Origin: Tepidamorphus gemmatus
GTDB taxonomy: Bacteria; Pseudomonadota; Alphaproteobacteria; Rhizobiales; Tepidamorphaceae
DNA: 64,000 nt
Direction of reading: 5' to 3'
Assembly: GCF_004346195.1 (NCBI RefSeq)
Contig: NZ_SMAK01000006.1
Coordinates: forward strand, 186,001 to 250,000
The position numbers and the translations under genes were made by a program. The notes beneath the pieces were generated by a model. It was not told where the DNA came from and did no database searches. It was given only the letters and a program-made list of their open reading frames with translations. Shown piece after piece: positions 18,535 to 28,478 of the stretch. The first letter of the stretch is position 1, and every line of letters starts with the position of its first letter.

Positions 18535-21471
18535 CTACTCCGCCGCGGCACGGGCGGCCTCGAACTCGCGCATGGCAGCGGCATCGCGCAGCGAGAGATC
18601 GGGCCAGTCAGGATCGGTACCGACCTCGGGCAGGATGCGCCAGGACCGGGCACACTTGCGGCCCTCGGCGCGTCGCGGCACCACGGCGACCCCGGGCACC
18701 TCGTCGAGCCGGTAGGCCTCGACGGGTCCGGCTCCTCGCCTCAACGTCGCCTGGCTGGTGATCGAGATCTCCGCCAGATCCACGTCGGCGACCGCCGTGA
18801 ACAGCGCGTCGTCATCGACGTACACGTCGGGCGCAGCCTCCAGGCTCGCGCCGATCCGCTTTGCCGCCCGTTCCACCTCGAGTGCGCCGGTGATGACACG
18901 GCGGACCCGCCGGATCCGGCGCCACTTGTCGGCGAGGGCCTCATCATACCAGCCATCAGGCGTGTCCGGCGCGGTCTCGAAGTGAACCGAACCCGTCTCC
19001 GAAGGGAAGCGCGACAGCCACGCCTCCTCCATTGTGAAGGGCAGCATCGGCGCGAACCAGACGATCAGCCGCCGGAACACGCGGTCGAGAACGGTCAGGC
19101 AGGCCCGTCGCCGGACGCTGGAAGCCGGATCGCAGTAGAGCGCATCCTTGCGGATGTCGAAATAGAAGGCGGACAGGTCAACCGCCGCGAAGTTCAGCAG
19201 CGCGTGGGTGATGCGCTTGTAGTCGTAGTCGCGATAGGCGCGCCTGACCAGCCGGTCAAGCTCGGCGAGCCGGTGCAGGATGTAGCGTTCCAGCTCCGGC
19301 ATCTCGGCCTCCGCGACGTCAACGCCGTCATAGTGGGCGAGCGAGCCGAGCAGCCAGCGGATGGTGTTGCGGAGCTTGCGGTAGGATTCGACGTTGGTCT
19401 TGAGGATCTCGGGCCCGATCCGGAGGTCCTCGGCATAGTCGGAGGAGACCACCCACAGCCTCAGGATGTCGGCGCCCGACTGCTTGATGACGTCCTGGGG
19501 CGTGACGACGTTGCCGAGCGACTTCGACATCTTGCGCCCCTCCTCGTCCATGACGAAGCCATGGGTGATGACGGCGTCATAGGGGGCGCGGCCGCGGGTG
19601 CCGCAGGATTCGAGCAGCGAGGAGTGGAACCAGCCGCGGTGCTGGTCGGAGCCCTCGAGATAGACGTCGGCCGGCCATTTCAGGTCGGGACGCACCTCCA
19701 GCACGAAGGCATGGGTCGAGCCGGAATCGAACCACACGTCGAGGATGTCGCCGACCTGCTCCCACTCGGCCGGATCCTCGACCAGGCCGGACAGGAAGCG
19801 CTCGCGGGCGCCCTCGGCGAACCAGGCGTCGGCGCCCTCCGCCTCGAACGCCGCCCCGATGCGCTCGATCAGCGCCTCGGACTGGGCGAAGCCGGCGCCC
19901 GGGATCACCTCGCCCGTGTCACGATGCACGAAGACGGTGATCGGCACACCCCACGCGCGCTGGCGCGAAATCACCCAGTCCGGGCGCTGCTCGATCATGC
20001 CGCTGAGGCGGTTCTTGCCGGATTCCGGAACGAAGCGGGTCGCAGCGATGGCCCTCAGCGCCTTGGCGCGCAGGCCGTCCTCGCCCCTGTCGTCCTCCAT
20101 CGAGATGAACCATTGCGGCGTGTTGCGGAAGATCACCGGCTTCTTGGAGCGCCAGGAATGCGGGTACTGGTGCTTCAGCCGTCCGCGCGCCACCATCATC
20201 CCGGCCGCTGCCAGCGCGTCGATCACGGCCTGATTGGCATCGCCCTTGTCGCCCTTGTCGGTGATGACGCGGCGTCCCTCCAGACCGGGCGCGTCCCGGG
20301 TAAAGTAGCCGTCGGCATCGACGGTGTAGGGGATCGCCGGGTCGATGCCGCGGCTCTCGAGCAGCGCCTTGTGTGCCGTCCAGACCTCGAAGTCCTCGAC
20401 GCCATGGCCGGGCGCGGTGTGGACGAAGCCGGTGCCGGTCTCGTCGGTGACGTGCTCGCCGGGCAACAGCGGCACATCAAACCCGTAGCCGCCCGCCAGC
20501 CCTTTCAGCGGGTGGGCACAGACGATTTCCGGCAGTTCACCGTAATCGAGGTCGCGGACACGCTCGTAGCGCTCGACCTTGGCGGCCGCGAACACCTCGG
20601 CCGCCAGGCGATCGGCCAGGATGTAGCATTCGCCGACCGCGGCCCAGTTGCCGGCGGGGGCCTCGGTGATCCGGTAGAGTCCGTACTCGACGCGCGGATG
20701 GAACGAGATCGCGCGGTTGCCGGGGATGGTCCAAGGTGTGGTGGTCCAGATCACCACGAACGCCTTCCCGGCTTCGGGGCCGGCGGCGATCGGGAACTTC
20801 ACCCAGATCATGTCGGAGGTGTGGTCCTGATACTCGACCTCGGCCTCGGCCAGCGCGGTCTTCTCGACGACCGACCACATCACCGGCTTGGAGCCGCGGT
20901 AGAGCGAGCCGTTCATCGCGAACTTCATCAGCTCGCGGGCGATCTGCGCCTCGGCGGCGAAGTTCATCGTGGTATAGGGGTTCTGCCAGTCACCCTCGAC
21001 CCCGAGCCGGCGGAACTCCTCGCGCTGCACGTTGATCCAGTGCTCGGCGAACTGCCGGCATTCCTTGCGGAATTCGATGATCGGCACGTCGTCCTTGTTC
21101 TTGCCGCGGGCGCGGTACTGCTCCTCGATCTTCCATTCGATCGGCAGGCCGTGGCAGTCCCAGCCGGGCACGTAGTTGGAATCGTAGCCGAGCATCTGCA
21201 TCGAGCGGGTGACGACATCCTTCAGGATCTTGTTCAGCCCGGTGCCGATGTGGATGTTGCCGTTGGCATAGGGCGGGCCGTCATGCAGGACGAACTTCTC
21301 GCGCCCCTTCGCCGCCTCGCGCAGCCGGGCATACATGCCGAGCCGGTCCCAGCGGGCGATGAGCTCCGGCTCCCGCTGCGGCAGGCCGGCGCGCATCGGG
21401 AAATCGGTCTTCGGCAGGAAAAGCGTCTCGGAATAGTCGCGCTTCTGAGCGGAATCGGAACCGTGTGTCAT
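18535..21471 (-). CDS. ileS: Isoleucine--tRNA ligase
   Basis: 978-residue class I aminoacyl-tRNA synthetase charging tRNA-Ile. Landmarks in order: [14 protein letters not shown] (HIGH signature as HIGT, residues 74-77), the CP1 editing domain with [26 protein letters not shown], and an anticodon-binding helical domain. The C-terminus ends in a short acidic tail without the zinc knuckle of the E. coli enzyme. It is upstream of lspA. The Thr in place of the last His of HIGH is tolerated in other class I enzymes. Confidence 0.97.
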   Translation of the reverse strand: MTHGSDSAQKRDYSETLFLPKTDFPMRAGLPQREPELIARWDRLGMYARLREAAKGREKFVLHDGPPYANGNIHIGTGLNKILKDVVTRSMQMLGYDSNYVPGWDCHGLPIEWKIEEQYRARGKNKDDVPIIEFRKECRQFAEHWINVQREEFRRLGVEGDWQNPYTTMNFAAEAQIARELMKFAMNGSLYRGSKPVMWSVVEKTALAEAEVEYQDHTSDMIWVKFPIAAGPEAGKAFVVIWTTTPWTIPGNRAISFHPRVEYGLYRITEAPAGNWAAVGECYILADRLAAEVFAAAKVERYERVRDLDYGELPEIVCAHPLKGLAGGYGFDVPLLPGEHVTDETGTGFVHTAPGHGVEDFEVWTAHKALLESRGIDPAIPYTVDADGYFTRDAPGLEGRRVITDKGDKGDANQAVIDALAAAGMMVARGRLKHQYPHSWRSKKPVIFRNTPQWFISMEDDRGEDGLRAKALRAIAATRFVPESGKNRLSGMIEQRPDWVISRQRAWGVPITVFVHRDTGEVIPGAGFAQSEALIERIGAAFEAEGADAWFAEGARERFLSGLVEDPAEWEQVGDILDVWFDSGSTHAFVLEVRPDLKWPADVYLEGSDQHRGWFHSSLLESCGTRGRAPYDAVITHGFVMDEEGRKMSKSLGNVVTPQDVIKQSGADILRLWVVSSDYAEDLRIGPEILKTNVESYRKLRNTIRWLLGSLAHYDGVDVAEAEMPELERYILHRLAELDRLVRRAYRDYDYKRITHALLNFAAVDLSAFYFDIRKDALYCDPASSVRRRACLTVLDRVFRRLIVWFAPMLPFTMEEAWLSRFPSETGSVHFETAPDTPDGWYDEALADKWRRIRRVRRVITGALEVERAAKRIGASLEAAPDVYVDDDALFTAVADVDLAEISITSQATLRRGAGPVEAYRLDEVPGVAVVPRRAEGRKCARSWRILPEVGTDPDWPDLSLRDAAAMREFEAARAAAE

Positions 21472-21676
21472 GGGCTTCCAGGCGGTTTGAGCATGCTGGC
21501 GGCAAGGATCGGCAGTCCCGGCCCCGGGCCTTCGCGGAACCGCAGTTCCGCCTCAGGCCGGAACCGGGCCGGTAATTCGCCGCGGCACTCCCGCGCGAGC
21601 GGGACGGCTGTCGAGGACGCGTCGCATGGGGCGCCTTCTAGCAGGCATGGCGGGTTCGATAAAGCGCGGCGGCGCC

Positions 21677-22633
21677 TCACGGCTTCAGCGTCGTGCGTCC
21701 GGAAATCGCGCCGACCGTGCCGACGCGGCGTTCGCGCATCCACAGATAGAGGCCGGAGCCGATGATCACCGCCACGCCGACCCAGGTCCAGACACCGGGC
21801 ACCTCGTCAAACACCAGATAGCCGATCGTCGCCGAGCCGACGATCTCCAGATAGCCGATCGGCGCCAGCACCGAGGCCGGTGCCCGCGTGCAGGCGAGAA
21901 TGATCAGCAGGTGTCCGGCCGTCGAGATCAAGCCGACGATGGCAAGGAACAGCCATTGCCGGCCGTCCGGCATGGCCGGCGCGAACAGCGCCACGTCGAA
22001 CCAGGCGGCGAGCGCCATCAGCAGCCCGAGGAACAGCGAGGCGGACAGGCCGGTGAAGAAGTGCATCGACATCGCCGGCGCGCTGCCGACCAGGCGACGG
22101 GTGACGATGAAATAGCCCGAGAACATGATGGCGCAGAGCACCGGCAACAGCGCCGCCGGCGAGAACTCCGCGCTGCCCGGGCGGATGACGATGAGCGCGC
22201 CGATGAGCCCGACGACAACCGCCACCCAGCGGCGCGGACCGACATGCTCGCCGAGCACGAGCGCCGAGATGGCGGTGACGATCAGCGGCCAGACGAAGAC
22301 GGTGGCGAGCGCCGTCGCCAGCGGCATCCGGATGATCGCCGCCACGTAGGCGACGTTGGAGCCGCCGATCAGGATGCCGCGCAGGACATGCAGTCCGAGC
22401 GGCCGCGGCAGGACATGCGCGGCGCCGAGCCAGAAGACGACGACCGGCAGCGTGTAGAGAGCCTGGAAGGCGAATCGTCCCCAGGCGATCTGGAGCGGGT
22501 TGAGGCTTGCGCCGAGCTCCTTCGAGAAGGCATCCATCACCGGCAGCAGCATGGTCGCCGAGGCCATGATCAGCATGCCGGAGACGATGTCGCGTTCGCT
22601 GGCTGCCGCAGCCGTGGCCGAGCGCAATGCCAT
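21677..22633 (-). CDS. EamA/DMT-superfamily transporter
   Basis: 318-residue inner-membrane protein with ten predicted helices arranged as two EamA repeats (about 20-150 and 165-300). Recognisable family segments are LQIAWGRFAFQALYTLPVVVF in the first repeat and APIGYLEIVGSATIGYLVFDE in the second. Likely a metabolite exporter; the substrate is unknown. It lies 3 bp downstream of ribF, so it is probably cotranscribed with it. Confidence 0.85.
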   Translation of the reverse strand: MALRSATAAAASERDIVSGMLIMASATMLLPVMDAFSKELGASLNPLQIAWGRFAFQALYTLPVVVFWLGAAHVLPRPLGLHVLRGILIGGSNVAYVAAIIRMPLATALATVFVWPLIVTAISALVLGEHVGPRRWVAVVVGLIGALIVIRPGSAEFSPAALLPVLCAIMFSGYFIVTRRLVGSAPAMSMHFFTGLSASLFLGLLMALAAWFDVALFAPAMPDGRQWLFLAIVGLISTAGHLLIILACTRAPASVLAPIGYLEIVGSATIGYLVFDEVPGVWTWVGVAVIIGSGLYLWMRERRVGTVGAISGRTTLKP

Positions 22634-22636
22634 CGC

Positions 22637-23629
22637 TCAGCCGGAGACCCGGGCCGCCGCGGAAACCGCTACCTCGCCAGCGGCGGCGTCGGCTTCGGCC
22701 AGCATCCGCCGCGCGATACGGGCATCCTCGTGCATCCGCGCGATCAGGTCTTCGACGCTGGCGAAGCGGGCCTCCGGTCGGATGAAGCCGACGAACTCGA
22801 CCTCGACCGTCTTCCCGTAGAGATCGGTCGCAACATCGAACAGGAAGGTCTCGAGCAGTGCCGCGCCGTTGTCGAACTGCGGCCGCCGGCCATAGCTCGC
22901 GACGCCGTCATGGGTGGCGCCGCCGACACGCATGCGGACCGCGTAGATGCCGTGCCGAAGGCCGCAGTCGGCCGGCAGGCGCATGTTCGCCGTCGGGAAG
23001 CCGAGCTCGCGGCCGCGCTTCTCGCCGTGCACGATCTCGCCGCGCACGAACCAGCGATAGCCCAGGATTGCCGCCGCCTCCTCGACCCGGCCCTCCGCCA
23101 GCGCCGCTCGCGCGGCGCTGGACGAGAACCCGGCCTCACCATCGCCGGCCTTCTCGACGACCACCACGTCGAACCCGCGCTTGCGGCCGAGCGCGACCAG
23201 CATCTGCGGCGAGCCCGCGCGGCCCTTGCCGAAGTGGAAGTCGAAGCCGACCACGACCACCGCCGCATCGAGCCGGGCGACCAGGATATCGTCGACGAAC
23301 GCCTCCGGCGAGGTGGCGGCGAGCGCCGCGTCGAAGGTGATCTCCACCATCGCATCGAGACCGAGCGCCGCGATCAGCTCGGCCTTGGCATCGGCGGGCG
23401 TCAGGCGGAACAGCGGCTCGTCCGGGCGGAAGAAGCTGCGCGGATGCGGCTCGAACGTCACGGCCAGTGCTGGCGCACCGCGCGCGCGGGCGATTTGCAG
23501 CGCCTGGCCGAGAACGGCGCGGTGGCCGCGGTGGACGCCGTCGAAATTGCCGATCGCCACGACCCCGCGGCGCAGCCTTTCAGGAAACTCCTGGGCGTCG
23601 GTGATGTGGGCGAACTGGCTCTCGGTCAT
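22637..23629 (-). CDS. ribF: Bifunctional riboflavin kinase/FAD synthetase
   Basis: 330-residue enzyme making FMN and FAD from riboflavin. The N-terminal nucleotidyltransferase shows GNFDGVHRGHRAVL, FEPHPRSFF and GFDFHFGKGRAG; the C-terminal flavokinase has GEKRGRELGFPTANMRLP and GVASYGRRPQFDNG with DLYGKTVEVEFVGFIR. It sits between a MaoC-like gene and an EamA transporter in the run leading to ileS, an arrangement common in alphaproteobacteria (ribF near ileS-lspA). Confidence 0.97.
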   Translation of the reverse strand: MTESQFAHITDAQEFPERLRRGVVAIGNFDGVHRGHRAVLGQALQIARARGAPALAVTFEPHPRSFFRPDEPLFRLTPADAKAELIAALGLDAMVEITFDAALAATSPEAFVDDILVARLDAAVVVVGFDFHFGKGRAGSPQMLVALGRKRGFDVVVVEKAGDGEAGFSSSAARAALAEGRVEEAAAILGYRWFVRGEIVHGEKRGRELGFPTANMRLPADCGLRHGIYAVRMRVGGATHDGVASYGRRPQFDNGAALLETFLFDVATDLYGKTVEVEFVGFIRPEARFASVEDLIARMHEDARIARRMLAEADAAAGEVAVSAAARVSG

Positions 23630-23658
23630 CTGCTGCCGATTTCGTCGCGGCGCCGGGT

Positions 23659-24099
23659 TCAGCCGGCGCGTGAGGGAACCAGCACCACCGCCTCGCCGTC
23701 AAGGACGGTCTTGGCATCGACGCTGCATTCACAATTGAGGCGCGCGCGCCGCTTCTGCGGGTCGAGTTCGGCGACCTCGACGCGGGCGACGACGACGTCG
23801 CCGATGCGCACCGGCGCGCGGAAATTGATGGTCTGCGAGACGTAGATGGCGCCGGGTCCGGGCAGCCGGGTGCCGAGCACCGCGGAGATCAGGCTTGCCG
23901 TATAGAGCCCATGCGCGATGCGCTCGCGAAACGGCGTGCGCGCGGCAAAGTGGTCGCTGAGATGGACCGGATTGTTGTCGCCCGACAGCTTGGCGAAGCC
24001 GACGACATCGTCGGCCATCACGGTCCGCATGAGTGTCTCGCTCATGCCGACGGACAGATCCTCGAAATGGTAGCCGAAGCCGGTCTGCGGTGGCCGCAT
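23659..24099 (-). CDS. MaoC-like (R)-specific hydratase
   Basis: 146-residue single hot-dog protein of the MaoC hydratase family. The hydratase-2 motif with catalytic Asp/His is present (AKLSGDNNPVHLSDHFA), followed by RIAHGLYTASLISAVLGTRLPGPG. Predicted to hydrate trans-2-enoyl-CoA esters. ATG 24099 is preceded by AGGGGAAGG and is preferred to an ATG at 24120. It is the first gene of the minus-strand run leading into ribF, 29 bp away. Confidence 0.85.
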   Translation of the reverse strand: MRPPQTGFGYHFEDLSVGMSETLMRTVMADDVVGFAKLSGDNNPVHLSDHFAARTPFRERIAHGLYTASLISAVLGTRLPGPGAIYVSQTINFRAPVRIGDVVVARVEVAELDPQKRRARLNCECSVDAKTVLDGEAVVLVPSRAG

Positions 24100-24328
24100 G
24101 CACCTTCCCCTGTCAGACATCCGCGCCTGGCCGATTGCCTATCCGATGTCGCTCGACCCCGCCAGAGCGACGATCGGTTAACCACGCGGCCGACTCCGCC
24201 TCCGGTTTAACCGTCTCTTCAGCCGGCAAGGGTAGCGTGCCACAGCATCAATGGACGGGAAGACCTGCGGCGAATCCGGGGGATCGAACCCGCCTGACAG
24301 GTCAGGTCGAGAAGATTGGAGCGCTAGA

Positions 24329-24712
24329 ATGGCGATCGATACGAGCATGCCGATCCTCGTCGTCGACGACTACAAGACGATGATCCGGATCATCCGGAAC
24401 CTGCTCAAGCAGCTCGGCTTCAACGAGGTGGACGAGGCGACGGACGGCACCGAGGCGCTGCAGAAGCTGCGCGCAAAGAAATACGGTCTCATCATCTCCG
24501 ACTGGAACATGGAGCCGATGACCGGCTACGAGCTGTTGCGGCACGTGCGCAGCGACGAGCGTCTGTGCCAGACGCCGTTCATCATGGTCACCGCCGAATC
24601 GAAGACCGAGAACGTGATCGCGGCCAAGAAGGCGGGCGTGAACAACTACATCGTCAAGCCGTTCAACGCGGCCACGCTGAAGAGCAAGATCGACGCGGTC
24701 TTTGGTCAGTAG
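24329..24712 (+). CDS. cheY: Chemotaxis response regulator CheY
   Basis: 127-residue single-domain receiver. All CheY residues are visible: acidic pair Asp13-Asp14, phosphoacceptor Asp58 in IISDWNMEP, Thr88 in MVTAES and Lys110 in YIVKPF. The sequence SDWNM and KTENVIAAKKAGVNNYIVKPF is typical of flagellar-motor-binding CheY. A GGAG lies upstream of the ATG at 24329. It forms a unit with cheZ 73 bp downstream; no flagellar or other che genes lie in the window. Confidence 0.93.
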   Translation: MAIDTSMPILVVDDYKTMIRIIRNLLKQLGFNEVDEATDGTEALQKLRAKKYGLIISDWNMEPMTGYELLRHVRSDERLCQTPFIMVTAESKTENVIAAKKAGVNNYIVKPFNAATLKSKIDAVFGQ

Positions 24713-24785
24713 GACCGATATCGGCCAGACGACGACGGGACTTGCGGTCCCGCCAATGCGCTGCCTGCCAACGGGGGAAAATCCG

Positions 24786-25430
24786 ATGCCCAGGAAACCA
24801 TCGCGCGCGAACCAGATCTCGCGCGTCCTGGAGGAAGTGCGTACGGGCGCCGATGGCGACCTCTCGTTCCGCGAGATCCTGTCGCTGGCGCAGGTGATGT
24901 CGCGCTCGCTGTCGAGCGTCTACCGGGCAATCGACAAGACGGTCTACAGGGAATTCACCGAGATCGCCTCCTACATCGAGACGATGAAGAACGACATTGC
25001 GGGCCTGCAGGCCAACGATCTCAAGCAGCTGCACCTTCCGACCGCCGGCCGCGAGCTCGACGCGGTGGTCACGGCGACCGAGGAGGCGACCAACACGATC
25101 ATGGAATGCGCCGAGGCGATCATGAACGCCGACAGCAGCGATCCGGCCGCCTACCGGGATTTCGTCAACGAGCAGGTGCTGAAGATCTTCGAGGCCTGCT
25201 CCTTCCAGGACATCACCGGCCAGCGGATCAGCAAGGTCGTCGAGACGCTGAACATGATCGACGAGCGGGTCAGCCGGTTCGCGCAGAAGATGCGGATCGA
25301 GGACCTGGAGGGTCCGCTGACGGAAGAGGAAGCCAGCCGCGCCGAGCGCAAGAAGCGCCTGTTGCTGGACGGGCCGTCGGCCCCCGGCGAGGGCATCAAC
25401 CAGGACGAGGTCGACTCGCTGTTCTCGTGA
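24786..25430 (+). CDS. cheZ: CheY-P phosphatase CheZ
   Basis: 214-residue, largely alpha-helical CheZ that dephosphorylates CheY-P. The catalytic segment CSFQDITGQRISKVVE contains Gln141, equivalent to the catalytic Gln of E. coli CheZ, within a long helical hairpin; a flexible linker leads to the C-terminal CheY-binding peptide NQDEVDSLFS. The order cheY-cheZ supports the pairing. It converges with the HAD gene with 6 bp between stops. Confidence 0.92.
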   Translation: MPRKPSRANQISRVLEEVRTGADGDLSFREILSLAQVMSRSLSSVYRAIDKTVYREFTEIASYIETMKNDIAGLQANDLKQLHLPTAGRELDAVVTATEEATNTIMECAEAIMNADSSDPAAYRDFVNEQVLKIFEACSFQDITGQRISKVVETLNMIDERVSRFAQKMRIEDLEGPLTEEEASRAERKKRLLLDGPSAPGEGINQDEVDSLFS

Positions 25431-25436
25431 GGCGCC

Positions 25437-26330
25437 TCACCAGGCCAGCCTGGACATCACCGCGCGCGGCGCCAGACCGGCTGCGCGCAGAGAGGCGCCG
25501 AGCCGATCCATATCGGGCGCCTCACCGCCGCCATACTCGCCAGCGTGGATGCCGGAGGCGATGAACAGCGCATCGAGTCCCATCGCGGCGGCGCCGGCCA
25601 GATCGGTTCGCAGACTGTCGCCGATGGCAAGGATCCGGCGCCGGTCGACGGGCCGTCCCGCCGCCGTTTCCAGCATGGCGATCGAGCTCTCGTAGATCGG
25701 CGGATGCGGTTTGCCGGCCCATGTCACCCGTCCGCCGATCCGGCTGTAGGCCTCGCCGAGGGCGCCGGCGCAGTAGAGCAGGCGATCGCCGCGTTCGACG
25801 ACGATGTCCGGATTGGCGCAGATCATCTCGATGTCGCGCGCGGCGAGCTCTGCGAGCAGCCCGGCATAATCCTCCGGTGTCTCGACCTCGTCGTCCAAGA
25901 GACCAGTGTTGACGAGGATGTCTGCCTGATCGGGTCCGACCAGCGCCACGTCGAGGCCGTCGAAGATCGCCCGGTCGCGGTCCGGCCCGAGATGGAACAC
26001 CAGTCGCGCAGCATGCCTCACCAGAATGTCCCGGGTAAGGTCGCCGGAGGACAGGATGCCGTCATAGGCCTCGCGCGACACCCCCAGCGCATCGAGCATC
26101 GGTACCACCGACCGGCCGGGCCGCGGAGCATTGGTGATCAGCACCACGCGGCCGCCGTTCCGCCGGAACCGCACCAGCGCGTCGCAGGCCTCGGGCGTGG
26201 CACGGACTCCGTTGTGGACAACGCCCCAGATGTCGCACAGCACGCCATCATAGTCGCCGGCAATGTCGCCGAATCGTGCGAGAAGCAGCGGCCGCGCTGC
26301 CGCTCCGTCAGGGACAGCGATTCCGGTCAT
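25437..26330 (-). CDS. HAD-superfamily IIA hydrolase, TIGR01459 type
   Basis: 297-residue NagD-like HAD phosphatase. Motif I is YDGVLCDIWGVVHNG (nucleophile and acid Asp), motif II is the Thr of LITNAPRPG, and motifs III/IV appear in WAGKPHPPIYE and ILAIGDSLRTDLAGA. This alphaproteobacterial subgroup has no established substrate. Its ATG overlaps the stop of the upstream EAL-domain gene by 4 bp, indicating translational coupling and a possible functional link. Confidence 0.87.
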   Translation of the reverse strand: MTGIAVPDGAAARPLLLARFGDIAGDYDGVLCDIWGVVHNGVRATPEACDALVRFRRNGGRVVLITNAPRPGRSVVPMLDALGVSREAYDGILSSGDLTRDILVRHAARLVFHLGPDRDRAIFDGLDVALVGPDQADILVNTGLLDDEVETPEDYAGLLAELAARDIEMICANPDIVVERGDRLLYCAGALGEAYSRIGGRVTWAGKPHPPIYESSIAMLETAAGRPVDRRRILAIGDSLRTDLAGAAAMGLDALFIASGIHAGEYGGGEAPDMDRLGASLRAAGLAPRAVMSRLAW

Positions 26331-27796
26331 TCGATGGGGGCCGGACGCGGGGCGGGCCTGACGGTTGCGTCGCGGCGGACGGCGAGCGCCGCGGTCCCCG
26401 TCTGCGCCGACCTGACAGCCGCCTCGCGCGGCTCGCGCGCAGGACGCGCCTGTTCGGGCGCATCGGCGCGGATGACGTCCGACCTGATCGGGCGCGGCGG
26501 CGAGAACAGGCGCCCCTGGCCGTAGGCGGCATCGTAGTCGAGCAGGTCCACGACCTGCGCCTCCGATTCGACCCGGGTGACGATCAGCTGGATGCCATAG
26601 CGCTGCAACAGCCGGGCCAGATCGGCAGCATGGATGTTGGCGCCGGAAGCCGGCGGCGGGTTGATCAGGAGATCGGCGTCGACCTTGACGAAACTGACCT
26701 TGCGGTCGGCAAGCCGGGCGCAGTCGAGGTCGAGCCGCCGCACATTGTCCACCGACAGCCGGAAGCCGAGATCGACCAGGGCCTCCAGATTGGCCTGCTC
26801 GATCGGACCGAGCCCGTCGAACTCGGCCTGAGACAATTCGAAGATGACCGATTCGGCGAGACCGCGATTGTCGCCGATGAAGTCGACGAATTGCTGGAAG
26901 AACTCGGCATCGGCGAGCGTCTGCGCCGAGATGTTGCAGAAGATCCCGACATCCTTGCTCTTCAGCGCCATGCGCCGGATGATCCGGACGCAACGGAACA
27001 GCATGATGCTGTCGACCACCGGCATCACGCCGGCCTGTCTGGCAAGCGGAACGAAGTCGGCGCCGTCGGCCAGGCCGCCGGTTTCCAAACGCAGGCGACC
27101 CAGCGCCTCATAGAAGGCGATACGGCGCTGCGGAAGGGTGACGATGGGCTGCAGGAATACCTCGACGCCGTCCTGGTCCACCGCCTTTCGGACGAGCGCC
27201 ATGGCATCGGTCTCGGACATGCCTGCGAACGGGCCGTCTGGCGCCACCAGGGGCGGCTCCGCTGCGACTCGCGCAGCCATCTCCGTCGCTGACTGCGGTG
27301 CCGCCTCGTGAACCGGGGCGCGGACGGGGGGCGCCGGCCGTTCCAGCGCGGCGACGGTATCGCCCAGGTCGCGAACCAGCGACTCGAGCACGACGACATC
27401 GGCCGACAGCCCCGTCAGGCGGACATCCACCGCCTCCTCGACACGCTGCTGGACGTCGGCCTCGAACGCACCGACCCGCTCGCGCAGGCGAATCACCTCG
27501 CGCTCGAGCGAGAGGGCGAGGCGTGCCATTTCCTGAAGCTCTGCCTCGACCGCGCTGCGCTCGCGCGCCCGTGCGGAGAAGAACTCGGCGAGCACCATGA
27601 GCAGCAGCGCGCCGAAGCCGAGCCAGCCAGCCTCGGCAATCGTCAGTCCGGCCCGCAGATAGAGCAGGCCGGCGAGCGACACCGAGATCAGTACCATGCA
27701 GGCGGCGACGAACCATGGCGAGGCGGAGGGAAGCACCGACCTCACCGCCGTCACCCCGCGAACGGGCCTCGAATCTGCTGCGGATGGAGTAGCCAT
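26327..27796 (-). CDS. Membrane protein with degenerate EAL domain
   Basis: 489 residues: two N-terminal membrane helices (about 30-75), a coiled-coil segment (about 80-160), a low-complexity linker, an EAL domain (about 200-430) and a Pro/Arg/Ala-rich tail. EAL motifs retained are YEALGRL, NISAQ, FELSQ, FVKVD, VESEAQ and YGQGRLF, but the DDFG metal loop reads VDNVR, so the second Asp is lost. It may be a poor or inactive c-di-GMP phosphodiesterase that acts as a sensor. ATG 27796 is preferred to a TTG at 27823; neither has a clear ribosome site. Coupled to the HAD gene. Confidence 0.82.
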   Translation of the reverse strand: MATPSAADSRPVRGVTAVRSVLPSASPWFVAACMVLISVSLAGLLYLRAGLTIAEAGWLGFGALLLMVLAEFFSARARERSAVEAELQEMARLALSLEREVIRLRERVGAFEADVQQRVEEAVDVRLTGLSADVVVLESLVRDLGDTVAALERPAPPVRAPVHEAAPQSATEMAARVAAEPPLVAPDGPFAGMSETDAMALVRKAVDQDGVEVFLQPIVTLPQRRIAFYEALGRLRLETGGLADGADFVPLARQAGVMPVVDSIMLFRCVRIIRRMALKSKDVGIFCNISAQTLADAEFFQQFVDFIGDNRGLAESVIFELSQAEFDGLGPIEQANLEALVDLGFRLSVDNVRRLDLDCARLADRKVSFVKVDADLLINPPPASGANIHAADLARLLQRYGIQLIVTRVESEAQVVDLLDYDAAYGQGRLFSPPRPIRSDVIRADAPEQARPAREPREAAVRSAQTGTAALAVRRDATVRPAPRPAPIE

Positions 27797-27841
27797 GCGG
27801 GCGATACTAGGTGATTCTCGCAACCGAAAGGGAGTTTCGCA

Positions 27842-28444
27842 TCAGCAGCCGGCCCGGCCGGTCGCCCGGAACTGGAGGGTGAGCCGACCTGCCTTCATGA
27901 CGGTGATGGTACTCGAACGAACCGGAATCTCGCCGGGCGAGACCTGCTCGCCGTAGCTCGCCTCGACAGCGACCGTCACCGTCTGATCCGTCGAGACGAA
28001 TACCTGGCGCGGATACTGCCCGAATTCCATGGGATCGCCATCGGCCTGACTGCGGTCGAACTCGACAAGCGCCCCGTCGATGACCATCGCTGCGGCCATG
28101 GTCCCGCCGCCTTCGGGTCCGGCGTCGATGAACACGGCACCATATTCGCCCTCGCGCGACAGCCACATGCCGCAGCCGGTCGGAAACGGCAGGGCATCCG
28201 GATCGAGGATGCCCACCGTCGGATGTTCGCCGGCCTGGCCGGTCGCGGCGGGCGCTGCCCCCACCGCAGGCGCCGGCGGCTCACCGCCGACGCGGGAGGT
28301 GTCCTTAACCGGCTGCGGGTCGGCTGGCGCCAGCACCTGAGGCATCTCGATCTCGAGCTCCTCGAGCGTCTCCGGCATCACCCAGAGATAGGCGACCGAC
28401 GCCGCGAAGGCGACGGCCAGCAGCACCGTCAACGCGCGCCTCAT
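27842..28444 (-). CDS. Uncharacterised anchored/exported protein
   Basis: 200-residue protein I do not recognise. One N-terminal hydrophobic segment (ALTVLLAVAFAASVAYLWV) acts as signal peptide or anchor; an acidic/Pro-Ala-rich linker (about 25-85) leads to a beta-rich C-terminal domain from GCGMWLSREGEYGAVFIDAG to the end, with two Cys, one in this segment and one as the last residue (RAGC), that could pair. The domain suggests a periplasmic beta-sandwich. It lies between the aminotransferase and the EAL gene on the same strand. No function is proposed. Confidence 0.6.
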   Translation of the reverse strand: MRRALTVLLAVAFAASVAYLWVMPETLEELEIEMPQVLAPADPQPVKDTSRVGGEPPAPAVGAAPAATGQAGEHPTVGILDPDALPFPTGCGMWLSREGEYGAVFIDAGPEGGGTMAAAMVIDGALVEFDRSQADGDPMEFGQYPRQVFVSTDQTVTVAVEASYGEQVSPGEIPVRSSTITVMKAGRLTLQFRATGRAGC

Positions 28445-28478
28445 CGACGGCGGCTCACGGCCTCGACCAGAGCCTGCA

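Noticed and set aside
20000-21471. HIGT instead of HIGH in IleRS as a sign of inactivation
   Set aside because: All other catalytic and editing motifs are intact and such variants of the signature are tolerated in class I synthetases.
18457-21765. 1102-codon open frame antisense to ileS
   Set aside because: High-GC codon-position bias keeps the opposite frame open; the translation is Arg/His/Gly-rich with no domain, while the minus strand encodes a full IleRS.
24270-24300. tRNA-like string (gggatcgaaccc) upstream of cheY
   Set aside because: No anticodon or acceptor stem can be folded around it, and the T-loop consensus is imperfect.
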